Translations under genes and position numbers: made by a program
Source: Impatiens glandulifera
Lineage: Eukaryota > Streptophyta > Magnoliopsida > Ericales > Balsaminaceae
Assembly: GCF_907164915.1 (NCBI RefSeq)
Contig: NC_061867.1
Location: 56,295,771 to 56,359,770, forward strand
Length of the DNA: 64,000 nt
Direction of reading: 5' to 3'
In this document: positions 34,271 to 45,446 of the stretch, piece by piece
How the letters are laid out: each line of letters starts with the position of its first letter
How positions within the stretch are numbered: position 1 is the first letter of the stretch
Notes under the pieces: generated by a model
Told to the model about the DNA's origin: nothing
Seen by the model: the letters and a program-made list of their open reading frames with translations, nothing else
The model's database searches: none

Positions 34271-36393
34271 GAGCAGGGCCGTCTGCAAGGTTTGGACTGC
34301 TAAGTAAAAAAAAATGCACCTTACCAAAAAAGAGTCATAATTTAACATGATAGCCATATACTGATAAGCCAAATTAAACCTAGTTAAATTAAAAAAAAAA
34401 ATAGAAATGGATTCACTTCTGTTAGATCAAGTCAATTTTTATGTTTTTAATCTTCTCTTTTGCTTCATCTTCTTCCCTTCCCTTAGTTTTTTTCTTCAAG
34501 CAGCAAGATTTTATAGCAAACGGAACAAAAATAGATGCAATATAAATCTTAAGGGAATATTATATTGCATTTTGATATAATATAATCTTGCTGAGATAAA
34601 ACCTTAAGTCTAGCATAATTCCAAAGCTAGACTTAAGATTTTATCTCAACTTAAATACAGTATTCAATCATTTGTATTCCTAAGTCTAGTTCAATCTATC
34701 AATGGCTTAATTCAATGCATCAAGCAAGTGAATCAATCATCAACTAATCAACTTCATCAAGACAATAAACCAAAGCATATCATCCTTTAAGCACATCAAG
34801 TTCATATAAACACTGAAATCAAGTCAAACATGTCACAAAGAGATGATCATCTCATCAAATCACTCAACACATGCCTATTTCAATCATGTTAGCCCAAGAA
34901 TATATGAACATCTTTCAAAGCATGCCAACAGATTCAACACATCAAAGCAACGCAAGGCATACTTTCATGATATCAAGTCTAACTGTCAACCAAGGCATGA
35001 AAACATTTCATCAGTTAAGCATAAGCATCATTTAAAGCAAATCACCAATTCAAGACATCTTTGCCAATTCAAATCATCATTTGAAATACACATTATCTTC
35101 ACTGCTATTCTGAAAATCATTTTGAAGCTCAAATCTAAATTCATTTCAAAAGAAAGAAATCAAGAATAATCAAATGAATCAATCAAATTCATTTTGCTTT
35201 GGTTTTTAGGCAATCTCCTTGTGAAGGCTTCATTTGAATTCAAAAAGAAAGAAGAAGCAATGTTTCTAAAATGTCAGTTTTCAAATCCAACATTAAGGTT
35301 CATTTTCTTTCATTTGACCTTAACAAGTGACGCTAAGATTTTTTTTAAAGGGCGAGACCATTTCATTAAATCACAAGATCGTGAAGGTAATGATCATGTG
35401 AAGAAAATGAGTACAAGAAGGAAAGAAGGAAAAATCTTCAATACAAAAAGGGGGAGGAGAAAAATGTTAAGGAAGATAAAAAGTTCTCGATGAGACAAAC
35501 ATCATAGCCCGTCGTGACCCAATGCCAGTATGCCACAAAATACAACATCAACGAACAACATACAAAGTTAATCAAACAAATTTCCCTAAGATAGTCAGAC
35601 CTAGCTTGATCAATCACCAAAATTTTTGAGACAGTCCAAATGTAGCCGGGCAAATTGATCCATTCACGAAGATGCATCATTCGTTCCGGATGGTACAAAC
35701 CTTCAATTCATCAACGGACACGCCAAGTGAAATCCAATCCAAGAATAAAGTCTGGGTGCAATGAAGGAAATCCTATGTTCTAGAATGGGATATAGAGGCA
35801 AGGGACCAGACAATAATAGCAACATCAAAGTGAAAAAGGAGATGCACAAGACTTCAGTGATGTATTAACTATCCTATGATAGGTATTTAGCTTCAGATGA
35901 CGAAGGTCAGTTTGGTTTTCAATTTTAGGAAAACAAGGCAATAGGCTGCCCAGAAAACATAACATACAGGGCAGCCCACTGTTTTAGTGTCTTTGAATGC
36001 GTTATTCATTTCAAATGCAAACAAGACCTTCATCATCTAAATCTAGACTCATTAATCCAGTTTATCATGAAACAAAATTCCTACCATTAAGTTAAAGATC
36101 AATGTCAATTTTGAATTCAAAACAGTGAGACACTTGACTTTCCTAATTCAACTTCCAGTTTGCATCAGTTCAGAAAACAAGTGAGTTGACCTTCTAGATG
36201 ATCTCAAATACAAAACTCTAAAACACAAAAAGATGCTCAGAACATATTTTCTTAGAAACTCTATAAAACAATTTCATATTTTCAGCTCATTTGAGAGAAA
36301 AACTCAAATTACAGTAGGATTAGGAGTCTAAAATTATGTACTGTGACAGTTTCAGTTTTCATCAAATTGAAGTTCAATTTGACTAGTTTTGTG
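34271..36393. other. Intergenic DNA upstream of the PsbP-domain gene
   Basis: It holds the promoter of the minus-strand PsbP gene. A GATAAG light-box-like motif occurs near 34361 and TATATGG on the minus strand near 34348; both are weak evidence. A hairpin is at 34592-34648. The rest is rich in CATCAA and TCATTT-type sequence without a credible gene. Open frames at 34843-35169, 35194-35493 and 35438-35698 have no recognisable family and may be retroelement debris. Confidence 0.4.
34592..34648. repeat. Long hairpin, 23-bp arms with one mismatch
   Basis: The arms start TGAGATAAAACCTTAAGTCT on the left and end CTTAAGATTTTATCTCA on the right, around an 11-nt loop. It could be a small transposon end pair or a hairpin RNA precursor; nothing decides. 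Confidence 0.8.
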
Positions 36394-36671
36394 CATAGTT
36401 GTCAATAGCGTCAAAGCTGCTCATGGCTATAGCGTAAAGCGAATAGCGTAGCGAGGGATACTTGAAAATAAAGCGTAGAAAACATATAAATATCAAACAA
36501 TTAATATTAAAATTTTTATTTAAAACGTCGTTTTATGGGGCAATAGCTTTCGGCACTACATGAGCTATAACGACAAAAAAAGGGCTATTTGAAAGTGTGC
36601 AGCCTATTGCGCCTTATAGCTACATATAGTGTTGATCTATGCTGTTTGCTGTAGCGCTATTGACAACTATG
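36394..36671. mobile_element. hAT-type MITE, 278 bp
   Basis: The 17-bp ends CATAGTTGTCAATAGCG are inverted repeats of each other. A perfect 8-bp duplication GTTTTGTG flanks them (36386-36393 and 36672-36679). The interior has further inverted AGCGTAGCG and TAGCGCTAT motifs. It fits a hAT MITE. Confidence 0.88.
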
Positions 36672-36679
36672 GTTTTGTG

Positions 36680-37741
36680 CAATCAGATGCAAACCATCGT
36701 TGGCATCAGGTTAAACTACAGCTTGGAAGAATGTAAGCTCCTTTTATGAAGGGAATAATAGCTTTCAATCATTTAAATATAATTAAATAAGTGGACAGAT
36801 TCTGGAATTTGGAAGACAGTTTCTTCAAAACGACTCTCAATTCGTTCAAGTCAACTTCAATCGAGTCTATGAGACTTCAAAACGACTCTCAATTCTAAAG
36901 ACGTGAATATAAATGTTCAAAGTAAACTCTACCTAAGTATTCAACAAGATCTCAATCAATCTCTTCTTGAAATGCAAACTGCTTTTGCATTTTCTAACTT
37001 ATGTTAATCCTAGTTTAAACAAAATCAAATTCTTAGAATCAAACGTCATTTCATCATCGACTCCAATAGGAATATAAACAGCCATCATTTATAACAAAAT
37101 TTCATTTCATTGCATTTAAAGGGAAATATATTACAAACTAAACAGCTAAACTAGGAATAGGAACCATTTAGGTCATTACATTTGTTTGTACTCATCTCAA
37201 CAAGCAATTAAAAAACTGTAATTGGACCTTAGATTGATGTCAATGATGATGAAGCAAATGAAGTTGAAGAAGATGGCAGTATGCTTTCCTTAGAAGCAGC
37301 AGGAGAAGCTCTCTCGATTCCCTATCTGTGTATGTAGAATTTACATCGAGTTCCTATCTGGAATGGGAATGCTCATTCTCAAAATGCCGCCTCCTCCTTT
37401 CGTTCGTCCAAAGTTCTTTATATAGGGCTTCAGCAAGGGATTCCTTGGAGCAAGGGGGGATCCACAATCGAACGGCGCTCCTTCATCTTCAACAACGGGC
37501 AGCGCTTCGGGCAGAGATAGAAGGATCGAGTTTTCATCTTCATCGTGGTCCCCGCCTTCTCAAATCTCAACTTCTCTCCTTTTTTTTTAACCTTTCCCCT
37601 CCTCTCTTCAAAATAAATTCTAAGGCCAATCATGGGATATTAAAAAGAAATGTTAATGCTTTGTTTGATTGTTGGCTTAGAAAAATTAAACTATATTTAT
37701 TTATGAAATTTACAGTATAAAAATATAATATATATGCAAAT
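36680..37741. other. Intergenic DNA with an unassigned GC-richer patch
   Basis: Around 37230-37620 composition is closer to coding DNA. On the minus strand a possible last exon reads ASPAASKESILPSSSTSF and ends SSLTSI at a TAA near 37233. I recognise no protein family. It may be a gene relic. Confidence 0.3.
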
Positions 37742-38580
37742 TGCTTTTCCCAACCCCTCCCATATTCCCACCCCCGCTTAACTCCTTAATTAATTTCAAA
37801 ATGATTTATTTATCCCTACCACCTTTATATATTTACACATTTCTTATTTTATTTATTTTATTTTATTTTATTATTGAGTGTTTTTATTAAATATAATTAA
37901 TTAATTAATTTTTAATATTTTTTTAACTTTATTTATTTAATTAAAAATACAAAATATTATTATTTTTATATTATAATTATTTAAAATATATTAAATATTA
38001 AAATATATAATAATTTAATAAAATATAAATAATTAATATTTTATTATATTAATTATATATATATATATATATATATTAAAATACTTACAAAAATTATTTA
38101 TCAAATAATAATTAATAATTAGTCTAATTATAATATTTTAATTAATAATATTATATATTAATAATTAGTCAAACATAATATTTTTAATTTTAATTAATAA
38201 TATTATATATTAATAATTATTTCTAATTTTAATTAATAATATTATATATTAATAATTAGTCAAACATAATATTAATAATTATTAATATTTTTATAAATAA
38301 AATTATCTATTAAATAATAATTAATAATTAATATAATCATAATATTTTATTTAATAATATTATATATTAATAATTATTCAAACATAAGATTTTTAATAAT
38401 AAGTCTTAATAATATTATATATTAATAATTAGTAAACATAATATTTTTAATAATAAGTCCTTGAAATAAATAAAATAAGAAATGTAAATATATAAAGGTG
38501 GCAGGGTTAAATAAGTCATTTTAGAGTTGATTGAGGAGTGAGTGAGGGGGGTGGGAATATGGGAGGGGGTGGGAAAAGCA
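37742..38580. mobile_element. AT-rich TIR element with ~120-bp inverted ends
   Basis: Left end TGCTTTTCCCAACCCCTCCC; right end GGGAGGGGGTGGGAAAAGCA. Similarity runs inward for about 120 bp (ACCTTTATATATTTACA on the left, TGTAAATATATAAAGGTGG class sequence on the right). The middle is nearly pure A/T with repeated AATATTATATATTAATAATT. No target duplication is clear. The right part is included in the downstream tandem duplication. Confidence 0.65.
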
Positions 38581-39658
38581 GCTCCCAATATATATATATA
38601 TTTATCTTTTATTTATTTTTGTAAAAAAAAAAAAGGAGAACCAAATCATGTTTGAATAGTTTGATAATACTGAATTTCAAGTACAAATTATTTTAATATA
38701 TAGAGATAAAAAAAACTCAATTAACAAAAATAAAAATATCTAATATTTAAGTATTTAATATATAAGTTGATTTAATACTTAAAATTAACATGTTAAAAAT
38801 AAAGAATATTATACCTTATAAATTAGTTAATACTTAATACACTAAAAATTATTTTATATATTATATAATTATGTATCTTACATATATATAAATATAATAC
38901 AAATAGTTATCATAATCAATATATTAATATTAAAAAATATTATCATTTATATAGTTCAAAATTTCATCTTATTTTTAAATCTAACCGGTTCAAATTATGA
39001 ATGTAGGCCCGGAATATCGTTGTCCCGAAGAAGTTCGAGATTCAAAAATTTTAACATTGATTTGCGTATCAGAAATCTTCTTTCTAAAAATAAAACATTA
39101 TTTTAAAAGATTATTTTTTCAAATAATTCCTAATATCTCTATTTAATTAAAAATAATTAATTTGAGTTTTAATTTTAAATAATCTGAAATTTGCAATAAT
39201 CAAATTATAATTTGATCTTTCTAGAAATCTGTTGTTTAAATTAATTAAAAATAATTAATTTAAAAGATTATTTATTTTGAAACATAACGTCAATTGTTTT
39301 TATAAATCAATAAAAAAAATGGCATACGTATACATATGTATTGTCTAGAGTTTCTTTTAATTCGTAGTTTGGTGATATTTGTGAGAGTTTTTTCACGCTT
39401 CATCATTCGTACCCGTTTTAAAAATGGTCTCTACTTATAAAGTTAGATTTTGAAAATCGATTGTATAACGTTTCATTTTACCAATTATTCTTCTGGTCCT
39501 AAACATGTATAAGATTTGTGCGTTATTTATATAATTATAAAAACAAATATTTAAATGTTGGTACATATTTATGATGATAACTTAGGGGGGAAATATTCGG
39601 AAATATCAATCATTTAAAGACATTAAGGTTTAAACATAAATCTCAAACGAGCATTTAT

Positions 39659-41104
39659 CACTAGTAAAAATAGGGGTAATGACGAGCAATAATAGTGATT
39701 GGTGTAAAGAGTAATGAGTGTCTTATTGTCGTTTGAAATCATGCTCATAAGGTGTTTGGTTAAATGTTATATATATGTTATTGGTTTTGAAAAATGTCAA
39801 ACTAATTGGTGTTTGTGAGTTTATTTGATAATATTGTGATTTTGTTGATCAATGTCTAGCTTAATTTAGATCGACATGATTTAAATGTGTGCTTTAATTT
39901 TATTTCTTTTTAGTTGAATGTTAGATCCAGGAGTTGTTGAAGACGTGTTCTTCCTCACGCGACTTGAGTTTTTTTTTTCATTTGAGACCGGAGTTTTTCC
40001 TTGAATCCAGGTATTTAAACTTAAATTATTAGGTCATAGTTGAAATTGCTAATAAAGATTATGTGCATGCTTTGATATTGGATTTAGGTTTTGATAGATA
40101 TTGATTTAGGTTTGGATAGACATTGATTTAGGTTTTGACATTGACATAGAAAAAATGGCACCTCCAAAGAGCTTTCAATCAAGATTTTTGCAATCACAAC
40201 TCAATTTCCTTAGAAAGAAAAAAAGAAATTTGGGTGACTCTTCATCGCATTCTCTAATGGAGGATCTCCCTGAGGAGCAAAATCTTGTTGATCCCACACA
40301 ACTATCCACTAATGATGATGTGCAAATCTAGACGAGTCCACACAATTGACTGATGAAAGCACAAATACAGAGTCTTCCAGCTCCTAGAGAAGGCGAAGTA
40401 GCAACAAAAACTTTGAATTGGCCAAATTGACGGTTAATGGAGAAAAGATGCGAGTCACATTCAACCCAATTGATAGAAAGTAGTGCTACAAAAATAGGGG
40501 CATGTGGAGTCGGCATTTGGTGGTCATTGTTCGAGAGACTAATATTATTCCACACTGCACAGTCCATTGGCACCACCTCACCCCCGCTTCCTTAGATACT
40601 CTATGGTTTTTAAAGTCTCAAATGGAAGAGAGGATGAGGATGGAGAAAGCTCAAATGGAAGAGAGGATGAGGATAGAGAGAACCGAGATGATACGTCTTA
40701 TGTCACAATTTATGTCTTGCGGTGGATCGATAGATCCTACATTATTTACCCAATTTACTAGTATTGGCGGTTCATCATCGGGTCAAGGGTCATCAACAAC
40801 AATTTCACCCGTGCAGCCCCAACAACAAGACGACGATGATTCTGAGGAAGACGCAAATTAAGTAAGAACTTTTGTTATGATTCTAGGGAAGACACGAATT
40901 AAGTATAAACTTTTGTTATGATTTTGGTTAGATTTCAAATGTTGGTGTAGTACTTTGATTATGTGTTTATGTTAAGAACTCTTTTGTTATGATTTTGGTT
41001 AATGTTGGTGTAATACTTTGGTTGTGTGTTTGTTTAATAACATTAGTTATGATTTTGGTTCAATTGAGGGTTTGGTGTTTATGGTTTAATTATGATTATA
41101 GTTA
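39659..41104 (+). mobile_element. CACTA element, left 1.45 kb (first copy, right end lost)
   Basis: It begins CACTAGTAAAAATAGGGG at 39659 after TAT. It is the duplicated left part of the element complete at 42382-44194 and ends at the duplication junction. Confidence 0.85.
40155..40861 (+). pseudogene. CACTA (En/Spm-type) transposase-associated fragment, copy 1
   Basis: The frame starts MAPPKSFQSRFLQSQ and ends at TAG (40329-40331). It continues in the next frame with TVNGEKMRVTFNP, GMWSRHLVVIVRET and VHWHHLTPASLDTLW, then a coiled coil with two MEERMR repeats and an acidic end (QQQDDDDSEEDAN). The VIVRE...W...W pattern resembles the plant transposase family of Ptta/En/Spm elements. One frameshift and two further stops (near 40385 and 40479) break it. 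The large deletion typical of non-autonomous copies removes most of the protein. Confidence 0.65.
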
Positions 41105-42381
41105 AACATAAGATTTTTAATAATAAGTCTTAATAATATTATATATTAATAATTAGTAAACATAATATTTTTAATAATAAGTCCTTGAAATAAATAAAAT
41201 AAGAAATGTAAATATATAAAGGTGGCAGGGTTAAATAAGTCATTTTAGAGTTGATTGAGGAGTGAGTGAGGGGGGTGGGAATATGGGAGGGGGTGGGAAA
41301 AGCAGCTCCCAATATATATATATATTTATCTTTTATTTATTTTTGTAAAAAAAAAAAGGAGAACCAAATCATGTTTGAATAGTTTGATAATACTGAATTT
41401 CAAGTACAAATTATTTTAATATATAGAGATAAAAAAAACTCAATTAACAAAAATAAAAATATCTAATATTTAAGTATTTAATATATAAGTTGATTTAATA
41501 CTTAAAATTAACATGTTAAAAATAAAGAATATTATACCTTATAAATTAGTTAATACTTAATACACTAAAAATTATTTTATATATTATATAATTATGTATC
41601 TTACATATATATAAATATAATACAAATAGTTATCATAATCAATATATTAATATTAAAAAATATTATCATTTATATAGTTCAAAATTTCATCTTATTTTTA
41701 AATCTAACCGGTTCAAATTATGAATGTAGGCCCGGAATATCGTTGTCCCGAAGAAGTTCGAGATTCAAAAATTTTAACATTGATTTGCGTATCAGAAATC
41801 TTCTTTCTAAAAATAAAACATTATTTTAAAAGATTATTTTTTCAAATAATTCCTAATATCTCTATTTAATTAAAAATAATTAATTTGAGTTTTAATTTTA
41901 AATAATCTGAAATTTGCAATAATCAAATTATAATTTGATCTTTCTAGAAATCTGTTGTTTAAATTAATTAAAAATAATTAATTTAAAAGATTATTTATTT
42001 TGAAACATAACGTCAATTGTTTTTATAAATCAATAAAAAAAATGGCATACGTATACATATGTATTGTCTAGAGTTTCTTTTAATTCGTAGTTTGGTGATA
42101 TTTGTGAGAGTTTTTTCACGCTTCATCATTCGTACCCGTTTTAAAAATGGTCTCTACTTATAAAGTTAGATTTTGAAAATCGATTGTATAACGTTTCATT
42201 TTACCAATTATTCTTCTGGTCCTAAACATGTATAAGATTTGTGCGTTATTTATATAATTATAAAAACAAATATTTAAATGTTGGTACATATTTATGATGA
42301 TAACTTAGGGGGGAAATATTCGGAAATATCAATCATTTAAAGACATTAAGGTTTAAACATAAATCTCAAACGAGCATTTAT

Positions 42382-44194
42382 CACTAGTAAAAATAGGGGT
42401 AATGACGAGCAATAATAGTGATTGGTGTAAAGAGTAATGAGTGTCTTATTGTCGTTTGAAATCATGCTCATAAGGTGTTTGGTTAAATGTTATATATATG
42501 TTATTGGTTTTGAAAAATGTCAAACTAATTGGTGTTTGTGAGTTTATTTGATAATATTGTGATTTTGTTGATCAATGTCTAGCTTAATTTAGATCGACAT
42601 GATTTAAATGTGTGCTTTAATTTTATTTCTTTTTAGTTGAATGTTAGATCCAGGAGTTGTTGAAGACGTGTTCTTCCTCACGCGACTTGAGTTTTTTTTT
42701 CATTTGAGACCGGAGTTTTTCCTTGAATCCAGGTATTTAAACTTAAATTATTAGGTCATAGTTGAAATTGCTAATAAAGATTATGTGCATGCTTTGATAT
42801 TGGATTTAGGTTTTGATAGATATTGATTTAGGTTTGGATAGACATTGATTTAGGTTTTGACATTGACATAGAAAAAATGGCACCTCCAAAGAGCTTTCAA
42901 TCAAGATTTTTGCAATCACAACTCAATTTCCTTAGAAAGAAAAAAAGAAATTTGGGTGACTCTTCATCGCATTCTCTAATGGAGGATCTCCCTGAGGAGC
43001 AAAATCTTGTTGATCCCACACAACTATCCACTAATGATGATGTGCAAATCTAGACGAGTCCACACAATTGACTGATGAAAGCACAAATACAGAGTCTTCC
43101 AGCTCCTAGAGAAGGCGAAGTAGCAACAAAAACTTTGAATTGGCCAAATTGACGGTTAATGGAGAAAAGATGCGAGTCACATTCAACCCAATTGATAGAA
43201 AGTAGTGCTACAAAAATAGGGGCATGTGGAGTCGGCATTTGGTGGTCATTGTTCGAGAGACTAATATTATTCCACACTGCACAGTCCATTGGCACCACCT
43301 CACCCCCGCTTCCTTAGATACTCTATGGTTTTTAAAGTCTCAAATGGAAGAGAGGATGAGGATGGAGAAAGCTCAAATGGAAGAGAGGATGAGGATAGAG
43401 AGAACCGAGATGATACGTCTTATGTCACAATTTATGTCTTGCGGTGGATCGATAGATCCTACATTATTTACCCAATTTACTAGTATTGGCGGTTCATCAT
43501 CGGGTCAAGGGTCATCAACAACAATTTCACCCGTGCAGCCCCAACAACAAGACGACGATGATTCTGAGGAAGACGCAAATTAAGTAAGAACTTTTGTTAT
43601 GATTCTAGGGAAGACACGAATTAAGTATAAACTTTTGTTATGATTTTGGTTAGATTTCAAATGTTGGTGTAGTACTTTGATTATGTGTTTATGTTAAGAA
43701 CTCTTTTGTTATGATTTTGGTTAATGTTGGTGTAATACTTTGGTTGTGTGTTTGTTTAATAACATTAGTTATGATTTTGGTTCAATTGAGGGTTTGGTGT
43801 TTATGGTTTAATTATGATTATAGTTAAATTTTCGGTTTTATATTAGGTATTGTAATATTATTAAATTAAATATTTTTATTAATATTAGCATGTAACGATT
43901 GGTTTGTTAGATTAATCGCTATAGGATAATGGGTAATAACTATTGGTTATTAGACCAATCACTATAGACTAATGAGTAATAGCAATTGGTTATTAGACCA
44001 ATCGTTATAGACTAATGGGTAATAGAAATTGGTTATTAGACCAATCGTTATAGACTAATGGGTAATATCTATTGGTTATTAGACAAGAAGGCTTCTACCG
44101 ATTGAAAGCGATTGGTATATGACCAATCGCTATAGGCCTATAACGATCGGTATGGAGGTTAATATTGATCGGTATATGGTATTTTTTACTAGTG
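42382..44194 (+). mobile_element. Non-autonomous CACTA element, complete, 1.8 kb
   Basis: Ends CACTAGTAAAAA (42382) and TTTTTACTAGTG (to 44194) are perfect inverted repeats. The 3-bp duplication TAT lies on both sides (42379-42381 and 44195-44197). Subterminal repeats near the right end (43905-44170) repeat ATTGGTTATTAGACCAATC and ACTAATGGGTAATA. Related AATAATAGTGATTGGTGTAA lies near the left end. These are standard CACTA features. Only the broken fragment at 42877-43583 is coding-like. Confidence 0.9.
42877..43583 (+). pseudogene. CACTA transposase-associated fragment, copy 2
   Basis: Same sequence as 40155-40861, shifted by 2722 bases, with the same frameshift and stops. The damage therefore came before the tandem duplication. 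Confidence 0.65.
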
Positions 44195-44197
44195 TAT

Positions 44198-45110
44198 CAA
44201 TGTATTTTTTGTGTTAATCTCTCAAAAATATTTTGAAATTATTTTCTAATTTTTCGGGATTTTAGAAAATGGTTTGAAATTCCAAAAGTACAAAAATATT
44301 TTAAAATTTTGAAAAGGGGAACCAGACAGGCCTTAGAACCGATGTCATAGGCCTTGGATTCGTTTTCATCAGTCGGGGTTCGGGTCTCTCAGTCGGACCC
44401 ATCGGTCCGGGCTAAGAAGCATCAATCGAGTTGCTAAGGACTCTCGGTCCTTGGCTGGGATTATCGGTCGGGTATAAAAATCATCAGTCTTGGGTTAAAC
44501 TTTGGCTAACCTTTATCGGTCATAGGTTTGAGAATTCTCAGTCAGGGTCGAGATTTCTCGGTCCTAGGTTTTACCTCTCGGTCCTATATGGAAGCCATCG
44601 GTCCTAAGTTCGGGAGTTCTTGGTCCTAGGTCTAATCTCGGTCAGATGTAAAAATTATCGGTCGGACCTCTCAGGCCTAGCTGAAAAACATCGTTCGGAC
44701 CTCTCGATCCTAAACTAAGTTTCTCGGTCAGATCTTTCGGTCCTCAAGAACATCAAAAGTTCAGGTTTAACAATTTTGACGGAGGCTTAGATTTCTCTAT
44801 TCAAAGGTTTGATATAACTTGTATATAATTTATAATTTTGTGTTTGGTATATAGTATAAGTTTTATAAATATGTTTTAAAATTGTTTATTACTAATTATA
44901 TTTTTGTTTTTAATTTATATATAAGATTGTGAATTGTGTTGATTATAAAAAATTAATGTATATAAGATTACATAATATAATTACAAGTTATTAATCGCTA
45001 TTCAACCATTTTTTTTCATAATCAACATATTGACACCCCCAAACTTGATATAGTTTCAACAAAACCTATAAACAGCATATAATTTAATAAAAATAACATG
45101 ATTATGTAAT
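44198..45110. other. Intergenic DNA with degenerate TCGGTCCTAGG repeats
   Basis: Between about 44370 and 44750 the motif CTCGGTCCTAGG or ATCGGTC recurs every 20-35 bases in one orientation, in a GC-richer island. It looks like an old minisatellite or retroelement piece. The rest is AT-rich without features. Confidence 0.45.
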
Positions 45111-45375
45111 AAACAATAACTAGCATTTAGCCCGTGCATTTGCACGATTAATAATATAAAAAACCGTGAAAAAAAATTACGGATAATATTTTTAATTTTA
45201 TTTTTAACCGTTTTAAGTTTATGGGTGGGTCAACCCACAATCCGACTCAAGTATATCCATTTACTCAACATCATTATATATATAGATTAGTTAGTTAAAA
45301 AGTTGAACTTATATTGATATTAAAACGTCCCGCGTTTATCAAATTTGGTGTTAAATTTAAAATATAAAGTCTTTG

Positions 45376-45446
45376 TAGCCTAGTTGGTTAAAGAATTGTA
45401 CTTGTTTTGTTAGGTTGCAAGTTCGAAACATACCTCTAGCATTTTT
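45376..45446 (+). promoter_or_regulatory. Pol III-type A box, B box and T-run of array unit 1 (representative)
   Basis: The A box TAGCCTAGTTGG (45376-45387) matches TRGCNNAGYNGG at every position. The B box AGTTCGAAACA (45420-45430) keeps GTTCGA. The start-to-start distance is 44, the spacing of a normal tRNA. TTTTT at 45442-45446 could end transcription. The acceptor stem does not pair, so it is tRNA-like, not a tRNA. The pattern recurs in nearly every unit. Confidence 0.6.

Larger units (their letters stand above)
38382..43826. repeat. 2.72-kb tandem duplication, almost identical copies
   Basis: Copy 1 is about 38382-41104 and copy 2 about 41105-43826. By eye they match throughout. Only two 1-base length changes were noticed: 12 versus 11 A at 38623/41347 and 10 versus 9 T at about 39969/42691. 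The junction near 41104 joins TGATTATAGTT to AAACATAAGATT with AAA shared by both parents, a microhomology. The duplicated unit contains part of a TIR element, flanking DNA, and the first about 1.45 kb of a CACTA element. Confidence 0.92.

Noticed and set aside
34843..35698. Three frames of 86-108 codons
   Set aside because: No recognisable motifs and biased composition; possibly retroelement debris, not supported as genes.
40328..40576. Antisense 82-codon frame in the CACTA element (and 43050-43298)
   Set aside because: Shadow of the transposase fragment on the opposite strand; the sense frame has the recognisable motifs.
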